The notes: generated by a model not told the origin, from the letters alone. A stretch of DNA of 64,000 bases from Rhodovarius crocodyli (GCF_004005855.1 NZ_SACL01000002.1:310001-374000); one strand, 5' to 3'. Numbered from the stretch's first letter, positions 26,477 to 34,299 are shown. Numbers and translations are program-made.

Positions 26477-27396
26477 TGGATGAGCGATGGCTCACGCGGC
26501 GTGAGGGGGAGTTCGCGGTCCGGCTGGGGCTCCGCATGGTGAAGGGGCTTTCCAACCCGCATGCCGCGGCGATCGTAGCGGCGCGTGGCGGCGCCCCGTT
26601 CAGATCCACGGACGAGCTTTGGCACCGGGCGGGCGTGCCTGCGGCAGCGATGGTGCAACTGGCGGAGGCGGATGCGTTCCAGCCCTCGCTGGGCTTGGCC
26701 AGGCGAGAGGCGTTGTGGGCGCTGAAGCCGCTGCGGGATGAACCCTTGCCGTTGTTTGCAGCCGCCTCCCAGCAGGCCGAGATGCTGGTACCTGAGGTGC
26801 ATGAGCCCGGCGTTACGCTGCGACCCATGACTGCGGGCGGCGAGGTGGTGAAGGACTATGGGCATGTCGGGCTGACGCTGCGGGACCATCCGCTGACCTT
26901 TCTGCGCGAGGATCTGAAGCGCCGCAGGATCGTGACCTGTGCCGAGGCTGCGGCAGCGCGTGATGGCAAGTGGCTGGAGGTGGCGGGCATCGTGCTGATC
27001 CGGCAGCGGCCGGGGTCAGCGAAGGGGGTGATGTTCATCACCATCGAAGACGAGACAGGCATCGCCAATCTCGTCATCTGGCCCAGCATGTTCGAGCAGG
27101 AGCGGCGGACAATCCTCAGCGCCGGCATGCTGGCGGTGAAGGGGCGTATCCAGCGTGAGGGCGAAGTGGTGCACCTGGTTGCAAAGCGCCTCACCGACAT
27201 GTCCCCGGAGCTGGCTGGCGTGGGCGAGAGGGACACGCCGTTCCCGGTGCCGCATGGGCGGGGGGATGAGTTTCACAACTTCAGCTCAGCGCCTGATCAC
27301 CGAGATGCGCCGCCGAGGGGGCTACGCACGCGGGACATCTACATCCCCGACCTGCACATCGACAGCATCAAGGTCAGGCCGAGGAATTTCCGCTAG
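26476..27396 (+). pseudogene. dnaE2: C-terminal fragment of error-prone DNA polymerase DnaE2
   Basis: An intact 306-codon frame matching only the last third of DnaE2 (full length about 1050-1100 aa). It starts in the helix-hairpin-helix region (VRLGLRMVKGLS), passes EALWALKPLRDEPLPLF and VGLTLRDHPLTFLR, then an OB-fold (GVMFITIEDETGIANLVIW) and the conserved end RDIYIPDLHIDSIKVRPR. The PHP and catalytic palm domains are absent, so it cannot polymerise alone. Its first residues MDERWLTRR mirror the start MDNRWLTRR of the preceding gene, hinting at fusion to a duplicated head. No imuA/imuB nearby. Confidence 0.88.
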
Positions 27397-27426
27397 TCCT
27401 GGCACCCGAGCGAGTCGGAGAGAGCC

Positions 27427-28665
27427 ATGACACGTGAGGAGCTTCACGCTCTGGTATGGGCAAAGCCGATGCGGACGGCTGCTGCTGAACGCGGCATCTC
27501 AGATGTGGCACTGGCCAAGCAATGCCGCAGAGCAGGCGTGCCGGTGCCCCCGCGAGGCTATTGGAATAAGGTCCACGCAGGGAAGGCAGTGGTTGCGCAA
27601 TCTCTTCCCCCACTTCCTCCAACCCCGCTTCAGAAGGCAGGCCTTGGTGGTCTGTTCCCCGCTCTCAAGGCCCCACCCACCGGGGTTGGAGGTACAAATA
27701 CGAAGGCACTGCTTCGCCCAGAATTTCTAGATCTAGCAGAAGCAAAAAAGCGCATTGAGGCTGTCCTTGGAGGCTTGGATCTCCGTAGGCGCTTCGCGCA
27801 GTCTCATCCGATTGTGGCTAAGCTACTTGAGCAGGAAGAGAAGCGGAAAACCAAAAGACGCCCTGGTGAAGATGATGCATACTACGAACTTTTTTATATA
27901 AATTTATCAAAGCCGATACAGCAGAGGCGCCTGAAATTTCTTTCCAAACTCCTGAATTTTTTAGGTGATCTCGGAATAGATGCTTTTGGGAGCAAACAGG
28001 AAGGCGAAAACTTCTCGCTGGAGATAGGGGCGTCGTCCGTGAGTATCCTTATTGGAGTCGAAGACGGTTCCCACAAAGACCCCTTTCGTCATCGGCGCAG
28101 GGCAGGTGTGCCGGACAAACCAGGGATACGCCTCGACGTCCTCGAAGACGGTCGTGACGGCAGATCAACTGTCCGAACGTGGCGTGACGGCGCGCTGCCT
28201 ATTGAGCAGCAATTGGCCGACATCCTGCGGGGGATACTCTTTTATGCGGAAACCCGGGCACGCCAAGGCGCGATCCGAGGCTATGACTGGGCAATAGCTG
28301 ACCGAATGAGGAAGGCGGAGGAGCTAGAAGCTGCTGCAGGCCGTGCGAGAGAGCAAAGGATCGCTTGTGAAGCGGCGGCTCTGAAGGCGCGGCGGGATGC
28401 GCTCTTCGGGGGCGCAAATGACCTCGAGCAAGCTGAGCGTATCCGGCGATATGTCGCGGCAGTACGAGAACGGTGTGCTCAGTTGCCCGAGACGCTGGCT
28501 CCCGATCTTCTTGCCCAATGGACGCTTTGGGCCCTCAGCGAAGCTAATGCCCTCGACCCAGTGCTGTCGGGACGAGTTTTGCGAGACACGAAGCGTTGGG
28601 TGGGGCCCGTCAACCATCCCGCGATTGATGGCGACGGGGCTACCGGACAGGACATACACCGATGA
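27427..28665 (+). CDS. Conserved protein with HTH-like N-terminus, function unknown
   Basis: 412 residues. The first 55 residues (MTREELHALVWAKPMRTAA, SDVALAKQCRRAGVPVPPRGYW) form a very widespread DNA-binding-like head found on many unrelated accessory proteins. The rest includes a charged, partly beta region (about 110-230) and a helical Ala/Glu/Arg-rich C-terminus. Lower GC than the chromosome. Its stop overlaps the next start (ATGA). I know no function; a role in element biology or defence is only a guess from context. Confidence 0.7.
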   Translation: MTREELHALVWAKPMRTAAAERGISDVALAKQCRRAGVPVPPRGYWNKVHAGKAVVAQSLPPLPPTPLQKAGLGGLFPALKAPPTGVGGTNTKALLRPEFLDLAEAKKRIEAVLGGLDLRRRFAQSHPIVAKLLEQEEKRKTKRRPGEDDAYYELFYINLSKPIQQRRLKFLSKLLNFLGDLGIDAFGSKQEGENFSLEIGASSVSILIGVEDGSHKDPFRHRRRAGVPDKPGIRLDVLEDGRDGRSTVRTWRDGALPIEQQLADILRGILFYAETRARQGAIRGYDWAIADRMRKAEELEAAAGRAREQRIACEAAALKARRDALFGGANDLEQAERIRRYVAAVRERCAQLPETLAPDLLAQWTLWALSEANALDPVLSGRVLRDTKRWVGPVNHPAIDGDGATGQDIHR

Positions 28666-28979
28666 AATCTAACATTCCGGACGGGGTCCTAGAAATTGCT
28701 CGAGAACATCGAGCCCTTGCGACACTTCGCCTACTCGATCGCCTAGGACCATGCTCGAATGCTGAGGTGCTTCAGGGATGTTTGGGTTTAATTGGGCTGC
28801 GTGGGTCCAGGGATTCATTCATCGAGCAACTACACGCTCTGGCTGAACAGAAACTCATTACCCTCGAGAAATGCGAAAGGGTGCACGTCGTCGAGCTGAC
28901 CGCGCGAGGCGCTGACGTAGCAGCCGGACGGCTTGAAGTTCCCGGCGTGGCGAAGGCATACCCCGAATGTCCGTACTAA
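28662..28979 (+). CDS. Mu-like phage accessory protein (VpaChn25_0724-like)
   Basis: 105 residues. A winged-helix-like layout: EIAREHRALATLRLLDRLG, SRDSFIEQLHALAEQKLITL, then the wing VVELTARGADVAAGRLEVPGV. The ending DVAAGRxxVPGV is typical of a small family encoded in Mu-like phage structural or regulatory regions. Function not established. It starts inside the stop of the preceding gene. Confidence 0.65.
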   Translation: MKSNIPDGVLEIAREHRALATLRLLDRLGPCSNAEVLQGCLGLIGLRGSRDSFIEQLHALAEQKLITLEKCERVHVVELTARGADVAAGRLEVPGVAKAYPECPY

Positions 28980-28987
28980 TCGCATAG

Positions 28988-29042
28988 ACCCCTATGCTCC
29001 CTATGCTCCCTATGCGTTTAGGGGTCAGCGCCAAAGTCGGAT
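28988..29042 (+). repeat. Copy B of the CCCCTATG repeat element (intergenic)
   Basis: ACCCCTATG, CTCCCTATG, CTCCCTATG, then CGTTTAGGGGTCAGCG and CCAAAGTCGGAT. Same orientation as copy C (31358-31411). Read in frame it gives TPMLPMLPMRLGVSAKVG then a stop, weakly like PMTPMTPMHSGVLAEV in copy A. Confidence 0.75.
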
Positions 29043-29082
29043 GAGCTCTCTGTGCGAGTTCGACGGATTTGACGGGCAGCGG

Positions 29083-29844
29083 TTATGCGAACTCGACGGC
29101 TAACGCTGCCCGGTAGGCGTCCAGGTAAGGGCCAATCTGGCCCATCAGCGATCCCCCAAACCGGGGGTTCAATTCGAACACCAACGGAACGCCCTCATGC
29201 ACCCGGTAGTCGAAGCAGCAGGTCCCTTCCGTGAAGCCTACTGCCTGGAGGATGCGCTGAAAGCATTCGAGGTGAGGTGTCTCGTCGGTCTGCCACTCGG
29301 AGCGAAGTTCGCCCATCCGAATGCCTTTGACGTAAGGGCCGAGCGGCATCTCATAGCGGATGGTGGCTTCGAACATCACCTGGCCGTTTCGGAGAAGTAG
29401 GTGTGTGGCCCACTCCTCGTTGCCGGGAATGTACGCCTGTAGGAAATGCTCTGCTGGATCTAGTGCGCTGGGCGGTAGGCCGTGCAGAATTCGTGAGTGC
29501 TCGCCCCAGGCGTCTCGCCGCCGCTTCAGGATAACGGGGAAGCTGTCCGGCACTTCCACGATGGCCGGGATGTGCTTGCCGAGACCCGCCTCCATCACGG
29601 CAAGATTGAAGGCCAGCTTGTCGTGGCACAGCGCTTCTGAAGCCGCGGTCGGCACGATCGCATTGGGTGAATGGCGCCCTTCAAGGCACTGGCGATCAAA
29701 GAGCGTAAGGGGAACTACAACGTCTGCGTCACACAGGTTGGCCTCCGACAGAAGTGCCATACTCCCGGTCCAACCTGCATCGGAAGCGCCCTGCAAAAGT
29801 CGATCTTGCCACTCTGTACGCAACCCAAAGAGCACTCGTTTCAT
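29083..29844 (-). CDS. ATP-grasp family protein
   Basis: 253 residues, short for the fold. The preATP-grasp-like head (MKRVLFGLRTEWQDRLL) is followed by HDKLAFNLAVMEAG, the ATP-binding strand SFPVILKRRRDAWGEHS and the Mg-binding end VFELNPRFGGSLMG. ATP-grasp enzymes join a carboxylate to an amine, as in peptide or RiPP crosslinking or amino-acid ligation. Substrate unknown. Last of an apparent three-gene minus operon with 29889-30134 and 30131-30304, so the small protein upstream could be substrate or partner (inference). Confidence 0.85.
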   Translation of the reverse strand: MKRVLFGLRTEWQDRLLQGASDAGWTGSMALLSEANLCDADVVVPLTLFDRQCLEGRHSPNAIVPTAASEALCHDKLAFNLAVMEAGLGKHIPAIVEVPDSFPVILKRRRDAWGEHSRILHGLPPSALDPAEHFLQAYIPGNEEWATHLLLRNGQVMFEATIRYEMPLGPYVKGIRMGELRSEWQTDETPHLECFQRILQAVGFTEGTCCFDYRVHEGVPLVFELNPRFGGSLMGQIGPYLDAYRAALAVEFA

Positions 29845-29888
29845 ACTGCTGTCTCGCGATCATTCAGTCGTTTCAGCACGCATCGCCA

Positions 29889-30134
29889 CTACATCAGCGG
29901 CTGCCAGCCGGGCAGTAACTCCACCATCTGGTCAGGGCTGGCGATGATGGCCCGCTCGACAAATGGCGTGTCTCGGCCGGTCAGGAATGACGTGACCGCC
30001 CCTACGATGAAGCGCTCCGAAATTGTGGACGAAGCTCCGAATAGTGGCACCTCGAACACTGCGCCGACGCTCTCGGGAATGTCCGCCCGGCCTACAAGCC
30101 GTTGCTCGCCAGCGATATCGCGATAGACCTTCAC
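29889..30134 (-). CDS. Small unknown protein upstream of the ATP-grasp gene
   Basis: 81 residues from a GTG at 30134 (VKVYRDIAGEQRLVG) that overlaps the stop of the RHH gene (GTGA). Contains VGAVFEVPLFGASS and ends QMVELLPGWQPLM. It looks like a compact folded protein rather than a leader-core peptide: no repeated core, no cysteine. Function unknown; 44 bp before the ATP-grasp start. Confidence 0.65.
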   Translation of the reverse strand: MKVYRDIAGEQRLVGRADIPESVGAVFEVPLFGASSTISERFIVGAVTSFLTGRDTPFVERAIIASPDQMVELLPGWQPLM

Positions 30135-30304
30135 GGGAGCACCTCTTGGCCTTCCTCGGCGAGGTAGCCGCGAGCCGTCAGCCAGCGCACCAGGATGATG
30201 TTCATCAACTGGGCCTTGTTGCATCCTACCTGCCTGGCTGCCTTGTCGAGCGCGTCGAGTGTGGTTTCCTCGATGCGTGTTCCCACAAACTTAGATCTGC
30301 TCAT
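30131..30304 (-). CDS. Ribbon-helix-helix-like small protein
   Basis: 57 residues, MSRSKFVGTRIEETTLDALD then a helix with AARQVGCNKAQLMNIILVRW. A basic beta strand followed by two helices is the layout of Arc/CopG-type DNA-binding proteins, which commonly autoregulate small operons or act as antitoxins. First gene of the GTGA-coupled set leading to the ATP-grasp enzyme. ATG at 30304. Confidence 0.65.
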   Translation of the reverse strand: MSRSKFVGTRIEETTLDALDKAARQVGCNKAQLMNIILVRWLTARGYLAEEGQEVLP

Positions 30305-30352
30305 CCATCGATTGTAGCAGGTGACGACACGCTCATCAGCAAATCGGCGATC

Positions 30353-30559
30353 TCATTCGCCAGTCGGGAGTATGGGCTCGTCCTGCCCGATCACGCCTTG
30401 CTTCGCCGCGATTGAGAACGCCGTCACATATACGACCTTCCGCCCTTGGCTTCCGAGTTGATGCCAGAGCTTCATAAGCCTCTCCCAGTCCTTAGGGCCT
30501 GGGTTAGGCACGTCAGCGCCGGGGCGGTTGATGTCGAAGCCGAACGGCGTGTTCTTCAA
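30353..30559 (-). CDS. Hypothetical small protein, 68 aa
   Basis: MKNTPFGFDINRPGADVPN then DWERLMKLWHQLGSQGRKV and a beta-like VVYVTAFSIAAKQG. Reads like a real soluble protein rather than a shadow frame. It ends 48 bp before the RHH gene on the same strand, so it may be part of the same transcript. Not recognised. Confidence 0.5.
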   Translation of the reverse strand: MKNTPFGFDINRPGADVPNPGPKDWERLMKLWHQLGSQGRKVVYVTAFSIAAKQGVIGQDEPILPTGE

Positions 30560-30703
30560 GATGCGGACTCCATGCCCTCAAGCGTCTTGTTCCCCGCATC
30601 TCTAAGCCGTTGCCCGACGATAGGTTGCGACGGCCAGTAGTGGGAGCCGTAACCCCCAGTGCGAAGCGGGCACCTAGCTGGCTGGAACCGTGCAATCCCG
30701 CAA

Positions 30704-30922
30704 CTATCCTTGGGTTGAGGAGCGCAGCATGTTGTTCTCGCTCTGGTGGAACTGTTGCTGCTCGTCGGGATAGGAGCACAGCCCTTCCCAAACATGGCGC
30801 AAGACGGCTGCCTCAAAGCTCCGTCCGTGATCAGTGAGAGCGTCTTCCGCATAGCGGAGCATGGCGACGATTGACTGCTTGGTGCGCTGGACTTCCGTGA
30901 CGCCATCATTCTGGTGGACCAC
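30704..30922 (-). CDS. Hypothetical small helical protein, 72 aa
   Basis: MVHQNDGVTEVQRTKQSIV then MLRYAEDALTDHGRSFEAAVL: amphipathic helices with a plausible acid/base balance. No family recognised. The 22-bp palindrome at 30996-31017 lies 74 bp upstream of its start and may regulate it. The 143 bp between this gene and the next (30560-30703) hold nothing I can identify. Confidence 0.5.
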   Translation of the reverse strand: MVHQNDGVTEVQRTKQSIVAMLRYAEDALTDHGRSFEAAVLRHVWEGLCSYPDEQQQFHQSENNMLRSSTQG

Positions 30923-30995
30923 TTACTCAACCCCGTTTCTGTCGATGCCTCGTGATCATGCGACTCGGGAGGCAATAGGCAACTTACGGTTGCAT

Positions 30996-31017
30996 AATCA
31001 CTCACATGTGAGTGATT
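30996..31017. promoter_or_regulatory. Perfect 22-bp palindrome, putative operator
   Basis: Each half is AATCACTCACA and its complement, with no spacer. Flanked by direct copies of TTGCATAA at 30990-30997 and 31023-31030. A perfect palindrome with no spacer suggests binding of a symmetric dimeric regulator. The nearest start is the 72-aa gene at 30922 on the minus strand. Confidence 0.55.
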
Positions 31018-31357
31018 GCCTGTTGCATAAATGGCACAATTTCCGATGGGACATTCGCTTGTCATCAGAAGCCTTTGGAATCGTGCTCTCATTGAGCCGT
31101 TCTGATTGAAATTGCTTACGGATGATCACGTAGAAGTGAAGTCCAAAATACAACCTATGATAGAGTTTGTCGGGTTGACGAGGGCGGGCGCCCTGTTGCA
31201 GCGCCACCAGAACCGCGTTTCAGGAAAATTAATGCCCGGTCATTCGATTGCCGGGCAAGGTAATTGATCCGGATTCGTATCAATGATTTGTGAGCTGATG
31301 TGCTTCCAGTGAGCAGTTGTGGGCTTCCGCTTCGGACCAAACGCATCCGCTCGCCCC

Positions 31358-31411
31358 CCCCTATGACCCCTATGCTCCCTATGCGTTTGGGGGTCAGCGT
31401 CAAAGTCGGAT
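31358..31411 (+). repeat. Copy C of the CCCCTATG repeat element (intergenic)
   Basis: CCCCTATG, ACCCCTATG, CTCCCTATG, then CGTTTGGGGGTCAGCG and TCAAAGTCGGAT; nearly identical to copy B over about 50 bp and in the same orientation. In frame it gives PMTPMLPMRLGVSVKVG and continues STGLGVFS, resembling STGPGVLS after copy A. Confidence 0.75.
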
Positions 31412-31429
31412 CAACGGGTCTGGGGGTGT

Positions 31430-32761
31430 TCAGCTAGCATTGCGAGGGAGAAGGCGCACAACGTTGCTCGGCTGCGGCTTGCCCTCAATGGCCGCCGCCA
31501 GCGATGAGGCCCAGGCTTCCATAGCTGCCACCCTCTCAGGCCAGCGGACTGCATACTGATAGCCGCCCATGACGCCCCCGCGGGTAGCTGACTGCTTGTG
31601 GTTAAGCATGGCGTCCGCGACGGATTCAGAAACGCCCACCTCTGCGACGCCTGTGGCAAAGGTCCGGCGCAGATCGTGCCAGGCCCAATCATCAAACCCG
31701 GACAGCTCGTCCAGCTTGGCGTTGATGGCCGAGAAGGTGGACAACGGATTGTCGGAGACAGGGGCTTTGAAAACCAGCCCGGTCTTGGGTTTGCCTGCGG
31801 CCTCATGTCGCTGCCGGAGTATATCCAGCACCAAGGCAGGGAGGTGCAGGCGGTGGGGCTCCCCGTTCTTCGTCATCTTCCCAGCCTGCGTCCAGATCGC
31901 TCCATCAAGATCCACATGCCGCCAGTCCATTCTGGCCGCCTCGATCCGGCGGCAGGGAACCACCAGCAGGAAGCGGGCAAAGTCCCGATGCACCCCATGG
32001 TCCATACCCTCCGCAGCTTTCCAGATGATGGCGGCTTGGTCAGGGGTGAGGTGACGGGTCCGAGGAGCGGCAGGCTTAGGGCGCTTATCCTTGCCGATCG
32101 AGAGGCAAACGTTAGACGGCGCATGCCCATCATCCATGCACCAGTCCAGGAATCGTGAGACGGCTCCGAAGCGATGGCGGGCAACAGCTGGACGCTTGGC
32201 TTCGGCGCGCAGCAGGGTGCGCAGATCGGGGGCACTTACATCCCGCACCGCCTTGTCGCCAGCCTTCATGGTCTCCACCGCAGCACGCAGGTGGGCCAGC
32301 TCTGTAGCCACATAGGCGGCACCTGGGGTGCCACGGCCCCTCATCTTCGGGCGGTGGGGCAAGGCCTCAGCGTAAATCTCCACTAGGCGGTCCACGGTGG
32401 CGGCGATCTTCACCGCGTTCGCCCTGTGGGCTGCCTTCCGCTGTCCTGCTGGGTCACCGCCTGTAGCCAGCGATCCCTTGGTCTTGTTCGCCTCCAGACG
32501 GGCGTCTTCAGGGGAGTGACTGGCCGGCGTGCCAATCATCAGGCTGCGGGTGGGGAAGCGCTTACCGGTCAATGGATCCATGCCGCGGGGCTTGTAGGAG
32601 TAGACCCAGGACATGGCGGTGGGGTTCACCACCAACGCCAAGCCCCGGCACTCCATATCGCGGATCACTGTCCGCACCCCGGTGGCACGACGCTTCCAGG
32701 CGCCCTCAATGGAGGTGCGCGTGATCCGCACCGGCCCTTCGCTCTGCACCTTGATCGCCAT
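31430..32761 (-). CDS. int: Tyrosine-recombinase integrase of the island
   Basis: 443 residues from MAIKVQSEGPVRITRT at 32761. The N-terminal DUF4102-like arm-binding region (about 15-110) contains LVVNPTAMSWVYSYK. A SAM-like core-binding domain and the catalytic domain follow. Catalytic features in order: Arg in CRRIEAARMDWRHVD, HDLRRTFATG (H-x-x-R), LNHKQ (His), and the Tyr nucleophile in GGYQYAVRWPER. It drives integration into tRNA-Arg. The upstream in-frame extension to 32839 covers the arm-site repeats and is unlikely to be translated. Confidence 0.95.
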   Translation of the reverse strand: MAIKVQSEGPVRITRTSIEGAWKRRATGVRTVIRDMECRGLALVVNPTAMSWVYSYKPRGMDPLTGKRFPTRSLMIGTPASHSPEDARLEANKTKGSLATGGDPAGQRKAAHRANAVKIAATVDRLVEIYAEALPHRPKMRGRGTPGAAYVATELAHLRAAVETMKAGDKAVRDVSAPDLRTLLRAEAKRPAVARHRFGAVSRFLDWCMDDGHAPSNVCLSIGKDKRPKPAAPRTRHLTPDQAAIIWKAAEGMDHGVHRDFARFLLVVPCRRIEAARMDWRHVDLDGAIWTQAGKMTKNGEPHRLHLPALVLDILRQRHEAAGKPKTGLVFKAPVSDNPLSTFSAINAKLDELSGFDDWAWHDLRRTFATGVAEVGVSESVADAMLNHKQSATRGGVMGGYQYAVRWPERVAAMEAWASSLAAAIEGKPQPSNVVRLLPRNAS

Positions 32762-32776
32762 GCCCGTACCCTTGGT

Positions 32777-32823
32777 CTGACCGGACGCAAATCCTGTGCC
32801 CCTGACCGGACATTGACCGGACG
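32777..32823 (+). repeat. Right subterminal repeats (three direct TGACCGGAC copies)
   Basis: TGACCGGAC at 32778, 32803 and 32814. The last two form the same 22-base block as the left end (8205-8226), again 11 bp apart and in the same orientation. Located just upstream of int and about 120 bp inside attR; likely integrase arm-type sites. Confidence 0.75.
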
Positions 32824-32941
32824 CGAGGCACGTAGTCAAGCGGAGAGGTGCGTAGGGTGGCGGAGGCTAATGCTAGGATAAGTCTATGACTCTCAGCGAT
32901 TCTAAGGAGGCCAGCGGAAGCCAGCGTAGGCTAAACCCGAT

Positions 32942-32985
32942 GATTCCTAATCCTGGGGCCGTGGGTTCGAATCCCGCCGGGGACA
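32942..32985 (+). repeat. attR: right 44-bp attachment repeat
   Basis: Exact copy of the last 44 bases of tRNA-Arg, but without the 5' half, so it is not a tRNA gene. It is followed by CCAAAC, which would have been the encoded CCA end of the original tRNA gene. Confidence 0.95.
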
Positions 32986-33552
32986 CCAAACATTTCAAAC
33001 GTTTCAGGCCGTTTTCCGGAATCTTGTTGAGAGGCTGCGCCTTTTTTGCGGACTCTTGGCGGATCCTTCAGAATGACACTGGTTGGCAGTCGTGGGCGGC
33101 TCAGTCGAGGCTGGCTCCATTAAAGCCATGCCGCCGCCGCATGTCGGACGGCCTTGCGGAAGCCATTACGGCGGTTCCGCGCGATCCTGGGACCGCCGTC
33201 CCAACTTCCTGATCTTATATCCAAGTTCTGGTTGAGAATAAGAAATCCCTGCATGAGGGGTCCGGCGGTCCGCCCCCCTGCATCCTTCAGAGATTTGTCC
33301 CCACCCTCTGGCAGGTCCGGTCGCATGCGGCCTTTGCAGGCGTTGCGCCCCGTCGCCCTGTAACAGCCCCGTTGTACCCTCCTTGCAATGGCTGGCTAGT
33401 GAATGCGCGTGCCGTGGCTTTGCGCATAGTGGGCAAGCAATTCCCAGGGATTTGGGGGATACGTCGTCCGGGAGCTTGCTTTCTCTTTGAGGGGTAAAAT
33501 TAGAATCCCAGTTGATAAAATTTATAACATATTTACCGTATTTCACATTAAC
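32986..33552. other. Gap after attR with no supported gene
   Basis: About 570 bases of former chromosome flank. Frames across it are short or run through the att site (for example 32886-33212) and look non-coding. The last 80 bases turn AT-rich before the LuxR gene. Confidence 0.5.
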
Positions 33553-34122
33553 ATGATGCGGCATAAGATGATCGTCAATATTGATGATATTGCTAGAGGT
33601 CTTGTCAGTCCCATTTTGTTTTTGGATGAAGGAGGCCGGATTCTGTCTGCGAGCGTGACTGCTCTCGCCTTCCTGCAGCACCAAAGTGCAGTTTATGTCG
33701 TGGAGGGGGTGCTGCGGCTCCGACGCGAGGAAGAGGAAGCTACTTGGCGCGCAGTTCTTGGGTGCGCTGCCCCCCATCACACTTTCTTAACGTTACGAAG
33801 TCGGACTGGGTCGCCAGTTACCCTGCTTTCAATAGATCGTCCGATATCAAATCTTTTGATCGTTTCAATTTCGGTGCTGGAAGGTGCAGGCGTAAGGCCC
33901 CCTAGCCCACAGATGCTCCGCGACACATTCCGCTTCAGCCGAAGGGAAACGGATGTGGCCCTCGGTATCCTTATGGGCCTGAGACCAACTGACATCGCAC
34001 AGACACTGTCAATTTCGGTGGAGACAGTTCGCAGCCATCTCAAATCTGCGATGGCGAAGGCAGGCTGTACACAACAGGCTCAGTTGGCGTTGCTGCTTGC
34101 AAGATTGCCATCTGAAACATAA
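33553..34122 (+). CDS. LuxR-type HTH regulator
   Basis: 189 residues from ATG 33553 (MMRHKMIVNIDD); a TTG at 33487 is possible. The N-terminal half is PAS-like (SPILFLDEGGRILSASVTA). The C-terminal HTH is RFSRRETDVALGILMGLRP, then DIAQTLSISVETVRSHLKS, the classic LuxR/FixJ pattern. Lower GC than the chromosome. It lies 177 bp upstream of the RTX gene on the same strand, so it may regulate it (inference). Confidence 0.85.
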   Translation: MMRHKMIVNIDDIARGLVSPILFLDEGGRILSASVTALAFLQHQSAVYVVEGVLRLRREEEEATWRAVLGCAAPHHTFLTLRSRTGSPVTLLSIDRPISNLLIVSISVLEGAGVRPPSPQMLRDTFRFSRRETDVALGILMGLRPTDIAQTLSISVETVRSHLKSAMAKAGCTQQAQLALLLARLPSET

Positions 34123-34299
34123 CGCCGACCGTTAACCGGGATATGTTCGATGACGCAATCAGCCATTGGTCTATATTTTTGAATTTCACCCAACCGGGTG
34201 AAGTTTCGTTCGATTTGCTGCTGCTAATCCGGGTCACGAAAATTTGAGTCACGATGCGCTCCTCTCACTGGACGCCCGTGGCAATCCGGGAGCGATGAG

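Larger units (their letters stand above)
30923..31429. other. Non-coding gap with palindrome, hairpin and repeat copy C
   Basis: No convincing gene in about 500 bases. AT content is high. Contains the 22-bp palindrome (30996-31017) between two TTGCATAA direct repeats (30990 and 31023). A hairpin TGCCCGG/CCGGGCA lies at 31233-31257, an ATTGAT/ATCAAT inverted pair at 31263-31284, and repeat copy C at 31358-31411 just before the integrase stop. Confidence 0.6.
8088..32985. mobile_element. tRNA-Arg-integrated phage-like island of about 24.9 kb
   Basis: Bounded by 44-bp direct repeats, with a tyrosine integrase at the right end and subterminal TGACCGGAC repeats at both ends. Contents in order: a minus-strand operon of small genes with a split primase/helicase, XRE regulator, Hxs peptide system, two ejection-like virion proteins, excisionase-like gene, truncated dnaE2, unknown genes, ATP-grasp module, integrase. 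The Hxs and 27-31 kb stretches are visibly lower in GC than the flanks. No terminase, portal, capsid or tail-tube gene is visible. A phage satellite or a decayed prophage both fit. Confidence 0.93.

Noticed and set aside
30556-31092. 178-aa minus-strand frame
   Set aside because: Cys/Ser/Pro-rich shadow composition; the 72-aa frame at 30704-30922 in another register is far more protein-like and covers the same bases.
32942-32985. Second tRNA-Arg gene
   Set aside because: Only the 3' half is present; no D arm or 5' acceptor strand, so it is the attR copy.
32886-33212. Open frame running through attR and 230 bp beyond
   Set aside because: It translates the tRNA 3' half (a familiar false reading NPGAVGSNPAG) and has no ribosome site or sensible composition.
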